Part shown: positions 1 through 9,842 of the stretch, one piece after another
How positions within the stretch are numbered: position 1 is the stretch's first letter
Layout: each line of letters opens with the position of its first letter
From: Manduca sexta
Lineage: Eukaryota > Arthropoda > Insecta > Lepidoptera > Sphingidae
Direction of reading: 5' to 3'
DNA length: 64,000 nucleotides
Assembly: GCF_014839805.1 (NCBI RefSeq)
Contig: NC_051118.1
Span: 3,154,391 to 3,218,390, forward strand
Position numbers and translations under genes: made by a program
Notes under the pieces: model-generated
Databases searched by the model: none
Told to the model about the DNA's origin: nothing
The model's input: only the letters and a program-made list of their open reading frames with translations

Positions 1-200
1 GAAAGAGAAGGAACCTATTAACATGGGAGGAAGGGAAAAGGCCAGGAAATGTTCGCGAGCCCTCATAAACCTCAATGCGAATTGAGGCACAAATGTCCCC
101 CCGTCCATGGGCTTGCATTCGGTGGTAAAACTGAGCGGACTAGAATTGCCTCAGGGGAGACATAGTGCAATAGTTGTAGATAAACACCTTCAGCAATTAC
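1..200 (+). repeat. Dispersed repeat shared with 33835-34045
   Basis: AGGAAATGTTCGCGAGCCCT, CTCAATGCGAA and CCGTCCATGGGCTTGCATTC align in order with AGGAAATGTCCGCAGGGCCG, CTCAATGTGAA and GCATGGACACACATTC at 33898-34025. Class unknown; the window edge cuts it. Confidence 0.45.
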
Positions 201-859
201 TGTCAATTTCATAGTAATGGTAATGTATGAAGTGTTTCTCGGTAACAAACTGAAAGCGTTTGCGCGGTGTCTAAAACAACTAGGTGCGTGAAATTGCGAT
301 GGTTATCAGACAACGTAAACACGACTACGTAGTCATTCGCGTGTCCGAACGCATTTTACAGTTCCACACATTGGCTCAAAAACAATAACCTACCGTGTTA
401 GGTTTTGTTTTTCAGTATATGTTCTAAATATATGTTTTATACAAAAAGTTCTAAGATTATATAGAGCGGACATTGGTAAGATTGTCATACAAAAATTTTA
501 CGGTCATACGATGGTTACTCAATCTACCATGAAATACCAAAACAACAATGTAATATACTTAATATTTTCTTCCATATCCTGATCTATACGTTTTTATTGA
601 CCACATTAGCATACTTTCTATAAATATGTTATTTTTATATTACCTAAATCTAAGGACGCTGTGTCATCTCGTTACACGGATATTTCAAATAAGATTTCTA
701 CCAATTCGTAATACCTTTTGGAGCAGAAATTTTATCCTCATGTGCGGTCTATAACTAACTATACTGTTGTCTAGTTTTATAGGTAGATTTTTTTTGCAAA
801 TTTAACTTTAGTTCTTCGGCTATTATAGATGTCTAAAAGCCATATAGTTTTATACTTTT

Positions 860-1060
860 CGCAGTACTAAAACTGACCTTATTTGCACCCGAGCAAGCGT
901 GTACAACTACGGGACTGAGGTTATGAGTTTGAATCTCGGTGTGGGCCTTAATAATTGTAATTAAGTTTATCCATTTTGTAATTTACTCAGTCGCATCTCG
1001 GAGTCAGGGAGTTGAGGGTGTGTATTGTGCACTATAATATCTTGTGCGTACCTGGTTGAT
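860..1060 (+). repeat. tRNA-like SINE remnant
   Basis: Degraded B box (GAGTTTGAATCTCGG) followed by TTAAGTTTATCCATTTTGTA and GTCGCATCTCGGAGTCAGGG. The same order is found at 13385-13545. Confidence 0.5.
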
Positions 1061-1499
1061 TTTCGCTTATATTAGCCGCCGTAGCCTAAATTCGGCAAGG
1101 AGGGATTCATTCACCTATAGCTTAACCTAAGATGATGATGATCTTATATCAACCGAATAAAAAAATACACGTTATTATTGATGTTTAATTGATTTAAGGA
1201 TGAAACAAAAAATCGTGAGGGAGCCTACAAAGTACAAACTCAAAAATTCTCCATAACAGTGTAAAATCAATGTCACAGGATGGTGGAATTCGCACTTCTC
1301 AATAATAAAGGAAGCTTGTACCCAACTGAAACATAATAATCGCTATCAAAATAGTTTGTAAACAAGATGTAAAAGAAAATTGTCGATTCACACGCTCTGG
1401 CACCGCGCCAAAACTACAATAATATGACTCAATTTATATTTTGTTCATTATAATTTAATAGGTCTCTTAAAATTGTCGCGGGTTATATATAAACCTTAT

Positions 1500-1910
1500 G
1501 CCGTTGATATAGGGGTTATGTTTGAATTGCTTTACTAAATTAAACCACATAGATACTCGTCTCTACCTCAGCAAACGTGCCAAAAACCATCCATGAACAA
1601 CAAATATTTTCACCACAAATCCCGCTATTATTTTTCTGATTTTATTATCATTTTGTAATTTAGTGCAAATATGGCGTGTGCTTAAGTATATTTTTGATTG
1701 AAAGTACGATATCGCCGATCCGCTGTATTCTCTTCATGTAATCTTAGGGCATGTTATATTAAAATTGCTTTTTTATCATTAATAATTTTCTGTGAAACTT
1801 AAACTTATTATTTTACATCTGTCAATAGAATAGCTTAGGGTATAGAGCTATATTTAAGAAGACCATCATACAATGTCAAAATGAACCTGCATATTATAGG
1901 GTATTTCATT
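1500..1910 (+). repeat. Degenerate relative of the mariner-like MITE
   Basis: GCCAAAAACCATCCATGAAC, AACAAATATTTTCACCAC and CATTTTGTAATTTAGTGCAA align in order with the interior of the element at 10038. The ends (TTACTAAATTAAACCACA and AATGTCAAAATGA) are eroded. Confidence 0.5.
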
Positions 1911-1961
1911 ATATAATAATCATTAAGATTACTCCAGTTGTACTACTGGTTATGATATTTA

Positions 1962-2135
1962 TAGCAAGTAGTGGCCTACGTAAGTGTCGCGTTCCGAAAT
2001 CAGCCTGTATACCCAAATTCGAACAGGCCGGCAGTGTCGACTGGCGAGGGATAATTATTTCTCGACAATCGACATTCTCTGTCACTCCACTCCCAATCAG
2101 GTGCAGGGAAGTGACTGTCGTATAAAAATAATGTG
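1962..2135 (-). repeat. Family E dispersed repeat, partial
   Basis: The minus-strand match covers the GTCGAC, ATCAGGTGCAG and GCCTGTTCGAA blocks; the left end is missing. Confidence 0.6.
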
Positions 2136-2282
2136 CTGTATTGAGACCTGAAAATATTTGTTCCAGATCTGGATGGTGTGAACCGTGAGTAGACGAGACA
2201 AGACTTGTGTAATAAGTTACTTTCCCCAACAAAACAGCGCTTATGTTTTTAGAAGCTATCTGTTCAAATAAAAATAAATATA

Positions 2283-2519
2283 ATATCAGCCCTGTATTGT
2301 ATACTGTCCCACTGCTTCACTGCTATCGCTTGCTTTAACGGTGAAGGAAAACATCGTGAGGAAACCTGCATAGCTGAGAAGTTCTCAGTAGGAATTTCGA
2401 GGGTATGTGAAGTCTACCAATCCGCACTAGCCCAGCGTGGTGGACTAAGGCCTAATCCCTCTCAGTAGTAGAGGAGGCCCGTGCCCAACAATGGGACAAT
2501 ATATAATACAGGGCTGATG
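2283..2519. mobile_element. Family A SINE tails in inverted arrangement
   Basis: 2283-2315 is the SINE tail on the minus strand (AATATCAGCCCTGTATTG). It is followed at once by a plus-strand body and tail from 2323 to 2519 (CTTTAACGGTGAAGGAAAAC ... CAGGGCTGATGATGATG). The tRNA-like heads are missing from both. Confidence 0.65.
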
Positions 2520-2913
2520 ATGATGAATAAATACGTAAATAAATAAACGTAAAAGACATTGCCAAATGTAGATTAGGTTCCTATTTGGATTTACGTAGGT
2601 TGGGATAGGGTTTCTAACAATGGTTTTCTTTTTTACTTACATGTAAATGTAAAAATCGATACGTAGGACGTACAATTTCCACACTAGTTAACGTAAGACA
2701 AAAGGCGACACCAGTGCGTCACGGAACTGGGCCGTGGTGCTAACAATACTCGAGAGTAGGGTTACCATTTACAAATGACAGAATGCATGTCCAAGATGCC
2801 TATAACTCCTGATACAGAAAATAATCTGGCTAAAATAAAAAGCTTTAATAACTAATGAGTAAGAGACAATAGATCATAATTATGAATATTGTTTGTTTTT
2901 TTCTAGACTATCT

Positions 2914-3060
2914 TTTGCTCGCGGCTTCGTCCGCGTGGAGTTTTCCGGGATAGAAAGTAGCCTATAACCTTTCCAGGATCTTAAACTATCTCCATAACTA
3001 TTTTCATAAAAATCCGTTCAGTAGATTTTAAGAAAATCAATAACATACAGATAAAGTAAA
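2914..3060 (+). repeat. RTE-like LINE 3' end
   Basis: CTTTTGCTCGCGGCTTCGTC, GATAGAAAGTAGCCTATAAC and AACTATCTCCATAACTA follow the order of a very common lepidopteran LINE 3' end. No coding part remains. Confidence 0.55.
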
Positions 3061-3321
3061 AAGGGGCCTGTTTTATACTTTTATTCAAAAAGATGACAGA
3101 CATTATATAAAAATACTATTTAAAAAAACTCCTGCCTCAGAAAAATTGCGGCCACACCCCTCTCCAAACCTTAAACTGCGTTTTATTTACGACAAACGCC
3201 TTTCATATGGTAAACCTACTCGGGAGACACTTGTTTTACAACAATGCCGTGGTTTCATCCTGAATAAACAGTGGTAATTACTTATAAAACTCTGGTTTTT
3301 GATCCTACATATAAACTTTTC

Positions 3322-3575
3322 TTTATACATACGTGCGCGGCAAAATTGCCCCACTGCACCTGATGATAAATGGTGTGGGGCCAATATTTCGAAGGACTAG
3401 AGATGATTACTCCTCGACAGTCGACACAATTATGCCGGCTTTTTGAAACTGGATATACACAGGCTGATCCCGGAATGCAACACACTTACGTGGGCCACTA
3501 TGGCGGGTTGTAATACCTTGTGTATGGTGGTCACTATCCGGGCGGATATAAAATATATCCTACAACCAGCTAATA
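3322..3575 (+). repeat. Family E dispersed repeat
   Basis: Ordered blocks CCCCACTGCACCTGATG, CTCGACAGTCGACACAATTA, ATACACAGGCTGATCCCGGA, CACTATGGCGGGTTGTAA and GGGCGGATATAAAATATATC define this family of about 250 bp, found seven times in the window in both orientations. Confidence 0.7.
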
Positions 3576-3579
3576 ACTA

Positions 3580-5040
3580 CCTCTAGATAAAAAAATAATT
3601 AGTTATTAAAAATACTGATCGCTAAATGTTTTTTGATTTGCACATATATATACCAATTTCTACACCAAGCATAAGGCTTTATCCCGAACAGGAATGGAAG
3701 GAAAGCCATGAGCAAAGCTAGTCAATTGCGAAGCATGTAGAGCTGACCCCACAGAGAAGGAAATATATAGACGTTTTAATACTTATCAGCCTCGAAATAC
3801 TTCAATCAAACAAAAATTGGCAATAACTCAGTGTTGCAACATCAAACGAAAAGTTACCACGTAATTCTGTAAAGGGAATCAATCAATATATTACCTCAAA
3901 ACAAAATTGAAGAACAGGGAGGCTTGTTAACATTTAATGCGTTTTAAATTTCAAAAGGAGGTAACCGAGTTATGCCACGAGCCGCGCTTCAAAGGTTATG
4001 CTAGTGTTGCCAGTTATTAATATTCTACCTGTGTGGTAGATTTATTTATAAAGTGGCGTCCTAGATACTTCCCATTACTGTAATAAGGTCTTTAGTAATA
4101 TGATTTAGATCGTAGATTTATAATTTTCAAAGCAATATTCTCTCTATTCTAGACGTTATGGCCGATGGCAATTGTTTTGCAATGTCTACTATGAAAAATA
4201 ACACACGTAACAAAGGCAATATTCTGGTTTTTCCATTTTCAATAACAATCTGTGACGCTTTACATCAGACTTTTCTAGTTGTAAATGTTTCTATAATAAG
4301 GTTCAAAATACCACTTGGTTATGGAGGGAAGGTGTATATATATTTTCAACTCCTCTTTCTTCTATTTGATTAATTTGGTTATGGCTTGAGACTAATGAGT
4401 GCTCCCCGAGAGTCGGCAAGCTTCACTGCTCGGTGACATAATGCGTGCCGCTGCTGATCCAGGCTTACAGGAGTTGTAATGGTGGATGTGAGGGCGTGAT
4501 AGTCTTGTGCAATATACAATATTTACTTACGCGTGTTTCAATATTGCTGACCCAAAAAAGATTTTTTGTATTTTTTCGTATTTACTACGCGAGTAATGTA
4601 GTCAAAATCGACAGTAATGAATTTTTCTATTCTTTTCTCTTTAGAATAAATTATAACTATTTTTTTAAGGATATGTTTTTAATTTTCCGCCTAGAGGAAG
4701 GCATTTCTGGTTACTTATTCAGTTTTTCATTTCCTTGCCAAGATATCATATTAAAAATTACTTTTTTTGTCAGGTATACACTACCGTCAGCTGCCAACGA
4801 AAGGTTTTGAAAATTGTGTTTGTGTGCCTAACGAGTGTTCCAAACTTAGACAACATTATCCCAAATTAACAATATATTACTGTTTTTAATATTTTTACTA
4901 ATATATCTACATTATAGTTATGAATAACAATAGTATTTTGTCCACCATTTTAGTGATTTAAATGTTTGCGCAAACAATTAATTTCAAACATAATTCTAAA
5001 CCTAACCAATATTATTAAATTGAACATATTTTATTGCCTA
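3580..5040. other. Spacer with no recognised feature
   Basis: AT-rich sequence with two chance open frames (4158-4373 and 4445-4810, plus) whose composition is that of AT-rich random translation (Phe, Ile, Tyr, Leu). No repeat family, splice-supported exon or RNA gene was recognised. The same holds for 200-860, 1060-1500 and 6340-7560. Confidence 0.4.
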
Positions 5041-5041
5041 T

Positions 5042-5225
5042 TTGGGATTTTATGCTCAGTATGAATTCCCAAATAGGCAGGCGGAGTCTGAAATTTGTGC
5101 CCGATATGACGATAGGCTCGCCCCCTATCACATCATGAGACGGAAACACACTTGGCGAAAAGTGGGTGCTCTGGTTGCGCCTCTGCATACCTCTTCGGGG
5201 ATAAATGCGTGATGTTGTGTGTGTG
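5042..5225 (+). repeat. Second-family SINE body fragment
   Basis: GCGGAGTCTGAAATTTGTGC, CTCGCCCCCTATCACATCAT and CTTCGGGGATAAATGCGTG match, in order, the minus-strand body of the element at 24100, without the tRNA-like head. It ends in a short (GT)n run. Confidence 0.65.
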
Positions 5226-5611
5226 TGTGTATATTTTATTGCCTATGACTTACACTTTAATTGTAAATACCCATAAATATTTTTTTTTATTAGAGATACC
5301 ATTAGATAATACATACAGTACATTTGTAATCAGTAAAAGAACGTATAATAGCCTTTTGACAGTATTTACAGCTTGCATAAAAAATTATAGATCGACATAA
5401 ATAATATATTTTTAAAAGTAATTATTGTGACCAAAAACACTAAAATCTGAAACAAAAACAATACTTACATAATTCAAAAATAGGTAGATTCTTCACCTAA
5501 GCATTTGGATATCAATTTTAATAATTTAAAAAATTCAATAAATTTACGTCCAAAACACACACACACGCACATTATGATGAAATCGTTTAGGTATTTTTAT
5601 GACTTTGATAA

Positions 5612-6340
5612 AAAAAAATGTTTTTTTTTATTGCTTTGAATGACGAGACACAATTGCAGTTCGCCTGATGGTAAGCGATACGACCGCCCATAAACAGTAG
5701 GAACACCATCCAACATCTTGAATTACAAAGTATTGTTCGGTATTACACTGCGCTCGCCATCCTGAGACATGAGATATTAAAATAAAATAAAATAAAATAC
5801 TTTATTTATCACGTAGGCGAACAAAGTTGCACTTATGATACGTCAAAACAAAAAATAAGAATAATTATTATTTCTTAACAACTATTAAAATTACTTATAT
5901 AACTATGGACATTTTAAATTAGGGATAATATTTATACAAAAGACAAGGTACAAACCGAAGTAACCAGCTCGTAGGCAGGCTCTGGCAAGTAGGGGGAAAT
6001 AGAAGTCTCATTATGTCCAGTAGTTCCACTGGCTACAACGTTCTTCAAACCGGAACACAACTGTGATTACACACTGTTGCTTGGCGGCAGAAATAAACAT
6101 TGCGGTAGTACCTACCCTTGGACTCTCACAATAAAGTAAGCAATAAGTGATAAATGTCCAATTTTAATTTATTTTTGAAAGCATTAATCTTATTGCAGAT
6201 GTCCATTGCGTTGCACTTCGGTAAATAATTTAAAGCTCTTATCCTACTAATGGATGGCAGACGGTCTAAATTGGTTCCATAGGGCTTTTCTTTAAATAAT
6301 TTGTATACAGAAGACCTAAGTAAACGTCTCGGGGGAGAAA
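5612..6340. mobile_element. Nested cluster: family B repeat and LINE 3' end
   Basis: Family B sequence (5612-5775 and 5991-6127, plus) is split by an AT-rich block bearing an (AAAAT)n tail. 6128-6335 on the minus strand reads a retrotransposon-like C-terminus (YKLFKEKPYGTNLDRLPS ... RALNYLPKCNAMDI ... KLKLDIYHLL) with stop. This is most simply a LINE 3' end tangled with a family B copy. The order of events is unclear. Confidence 0.5.
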
Positions 6341-7566
6341 TATTTACTTTGGAAAAGAGCAGGAGAATTATAATATATATTTACTTTGGAAATATATAAT
6401 ACTCTTTGGTAAATATTCCCTGACCTTATACGATATAGGTTACGTGTACACATTTCTCTCCCTCGAATACTTTGGTGTTCAGAACACATCGTATCTTGCC
6501 GATCTCTGCGCAATTTTCACGAGAGCCACTAGGTTGCTTGACCGAAGAAAGAAGGGTTCAGCTTTCCGTAGTATTATAATGCTCTTTGGGTTTTACTTTG
6601 TTTCAACGGAACGATGTTTCACAAATATCTCCAAGTAATATTGTGTTTAATTTGCTGCGCTTGAGTTATTTTTAGAGTCAATTATATACATGTGAGGTTT
6701 CCTAACTTGGGCTTACATTATAGCACTAAGTTATAATATTTAAATTATTGTAATTGTAGTGTTAAGTCTGCTGGAAAATCTAATAAATAAACATATATGC
6801 TTCAATAAATTGGTATAACTAAGTATTCTGTACTCTTTATTGGTATAGTCGTGTAAATTGTTGAGGATTCGGCACGGAAAATTGACTTCATTCTATCTCA
6901 TTTTGAGTTTGTGGTCTATATAACTAATTGCTTCTTAACATTAGAGGAACCAATATAATAGGTAAGAAGATATACTTTATTTCATTAAATATTAATTACA
7001 TAAAAAATTAAATATTACAAAAGCACCTAAAAATGTTAGTTACTCAAGCATAAGCCGTTAAATATACTTAGACGATGTACACACACATTCTTGAATTTAC
7101 ACATAAATTGTACTCCCAAAAAAGACCATCCACAAGCACAGCTTCGAGAATCTAATAGAAAAATTAAAACTTACTGCTTATAACACCCTTGGTTTCACGC
7201 CTACATTTGTCTTCCTTACTTATCCCCCTCTACACCCTTCCCTAGCATAATAGGTGGTTATAAGACTGCAATCACTTACTCGACCGACCCACATATTTGC
7301 TATATTACTGTAAAACGCTAGCTTTTTCCACCTTGCGACGCGACAAGACAGCTTCGATAAACAGAATTGAAACATAATATCGCCTAATTGGTTCCAAGAC
7401 AGCATTTTATGCTATAAAACAAGTTCATGATTCAACCTCTGGTTAGACAATTACTGTGTGAGATTTTGTATTGGAAATTATCTTGCTCGTAGATGTTTTT
7501 CTTCGTTAACATCAGGTAAAGTAAAGCTACTTTTCCATTCTATTGCCTACACATCATCTACTACTT

Positions 7567-7904
7567 TCATCTACCAGTGGTGAAGGGTGAAAATTTCGAA
7601 AGGGACACGACATAACATATAGGTACTAATAATATGCATAAATGCGGTCTACAATGGTTCTAATGATAATTAGATTTTACATGAATTACAAAAGAGAAGG
7701 TGTGTAAAGGTTCGAAGGTGTGTGAAGTCTACCAATCCGCTCTAGGCCAGCGTGGTTGACTATGGCCTAATCCCTCTCAGTAGTAGAGGAGGCCCGTGCC
7801 CAACAGTGGGACAGTATATATTACAGGGCTGATATTATTATATTATTACAAAAGGGAAGCCAACAAGAATCGGATTATATGAACCATTGGCCACTGGCAC
7901 CTAC
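7567..7904 (+). mobile_element. hAT-type MITE interrupted by a SINE fragment
   Basis: CAGTGG at 7575 and CCACTG ending at 7896 bound an element related to the copies at 10652 and 14960. The flanking octamers (TCATCTAC and GCACCTAC) agree at six of eight places, as expected of an old duplication. A family A SINE tail (about 7711-7845) sits inside it. Confidence 0.65.
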
Positions 7905-7989
7905 CAAGCATAAACTCATCTATTACAAAACATTACCGTAATTCCGTAACGGTTGTAAGCTGAAAAAAAGCCAGTTGTAACACGCACTG

Positions 7990-8090
7990 GTAACTAGGTC
8001 GCGGTGCGCGTCACGCCGACGTCACAGCGCTGTGACGTCAGCCGCGCCGGCCACGCCCGCCCTCTGACGTACAGCGTGCAGCGCTGCGAT
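7990..8090. promoter_or_regulatory. CpG-rich island with palindromic CRE-like sites
   Basis: An abrupt 100-bp GC-rich, CpG-rich patch sits in AT-rich DNA. It contains a perfect 22-bp palindrome at 8018-8039 whose half is GACGTCACAGC. It holds one full CRE (TGACGTCA, 8033-8040) and a mirror GACGTCAC, followed by a GC-box-like CCACGCCCGCCC (8049-8060) and another TGACGT. It lies 1.8 kb upstream of the first NWD-like exon found, so it may be that gene's promoter or leader exon. Confidence 0.4.
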
Positions 8091-8385
8091 TCGATTTTCA
8101 AAATTGGTTGATTGGTCTTGGAATGATACAATTTGATTTACTGTCATTTGTATAATGATTAGGAAGGATGTAAATGTAAATAGGGGTGAAATTGATTTAT
8201 TTATTTATTAAACAGATGGATCTACGCAATTGGTAATTAAGGTTATTTATTGCAAGAAATTACTAAAATTGTCTATCATATTAGGGCAAAGCGTTTTGTT
8301 CTTCGACTGCAATGAAAGGGTGCGTTTTGTTACGAATTCAACTTAGATTTCCTTTAGAAACCACCGAGACAAACGTAAATAAACC

Positions 8386-8437
8386 TAAAAGGGAAGCCGG
8401 TAGGAATCGGGTTGTATGGATGCTTCACCACTGCCCT
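8386..8437 (+). repeat. hAT MITE 3' fragment
   Basis: AAAAGGGAAGCCGGTAGGAA ... CACCACTGCC matches the right end of the hAT MITE family. The left part is lost. Confidence 0.5.
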
Positions 8438-9394
8438 CTACAATATTGTTATCCTTTAATTCAGTAATGCGATAGGAACTGAGTGATAAATCGTATTAGC
8501 GATGAAACAGGCCGTGCGTTCGAGTTAGCTTTGTCAATGTTTTTCATGCCTCCCCTATGCGCAGGGGTGGATTTGGATGGATTGTGGGGGTAAAAATACT
8601 TATTTGAAATATAAACATCAATTGAAATAAAGAATGACCAACCTTAGTCAACCCGGTAACCATGAAGGCTGCAAAGTCTTCGAAAGTTCGGGAGAAAATA
8701 ATAATGTAAATAGTTTTATATCAAAGTCTAACATTCGCGTTATCATAAGAAATCGTTATATAAACATTTATACTATTGATGTGAAATTAAATGAAATACA
8801 GTAAATTATACATTTCTCTGAAACCAAATCCTCAGGCAATTTTAGCTAGGCAAAGAACATTGAACATTGATTCATTGTCGAAGCTGAACTAATGTGACAA
8901 TTCGTATCCTTACTTATTGATAATTTTGTAAATATATTTGTATGTGTTATATTTAGGTAAATGTACAAAATCTATTTGCACTTTTTGTGTTCCTTATTTA
9001 ATAGTAATCACATCTAGCGCCATAACACTATGCTAATCAAAAAAAAATTACACCGATATCAAAAATAAGTGGGTCTCGTCCCCCATATGTCCCTACTCCG
9101 GCCCTGACTACGCGATCACGCTCCGATACTTAACCACAGTGCCGAATTAATGGGACGCGAGTGTACACTTCGTTACGCGGGCACATGCTAGTGTGAATAT
9201 CCGGTTATAACCGGTTCTCGTTTATCCTGGCTCGTGATGTTTTCTTTTAAACGGGTTTACATTATCGTATGTGCTTAGCAGAGTTTTGTTTGGATATGAT
9301 AATTTCTTAGTTTATTCACGAATTAAAAAACCTGTGAAAATTTTAGAATAGAGACTTTATAATTAAGTGTTTATAGAGAAAGAGAGTAAAGTCC

Positions 9395-9745
9395 ATAGTG
9401 GGATATGGTCACACTTCGTCAGTCGACACTCTATCTAGACTTAAATCCATTTACCATCAGGTGCAGTGAAGTATCTTTGTCAATGTCTTAAAAAAATAAT
9501 ATAAAAAAAAGAAAACGTCGGGTTCCCGATATCTTAGTCCCTAAAACCTAGCGTGACAAGCTAACATTCACCACCTTTTCCATCCCTTCCTTAACTTGTA
9601 GTGATGTTTGTGAGCGATAAACATCAAAGAATACACACAATGCATATGTAAGATTCAAACAGGCCAGCAAAATTGTGTCGACGTGCCAGTAATCATCTCT
9701 CGTCACTCACGTCACCCCATTTACCTTCGAAGCATGATGTCATTT
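9395..9745 (-). repeat. Family E dispersed repeat, two degraded pieces
   Basis: Fragments at about 9395-9480 (CAGTCGACACTC ... CCATCAGGTGCAGTGAAG) and 9635-9745 (AACAGGCCAGCAAAATTGTG). They lie just upstream of the first NWD-like exon, which argues that the open frame continuing back to 9673 is not coding. Confidence 0.5.
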
Positions 9746-9842
9746 TGGCGTGTCATAAAATTAACTTCACAATGAACGCAAGCAATATGTCGAAACATGA
9801 CTCGATTTTAGTCCTACCATTCACATCACATAATACAAACAG

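Noticed and set aside
4158..4810. Two plus-strand open frames rich in Phe, Ile, Leu and Tyr
   Set aside because: The composition is typical of translated AT-rich non-coding DNA, with no domain or splice pattern.
9673..9842. The in-frame ATG at 9673 as the start of the NWD-like protein
   Set aside because: The stretch overlaps a degraded family E repeat and is AT-rich up to a CAG at 9840-9842, where composition jumps. A splice acceptor is more likely.
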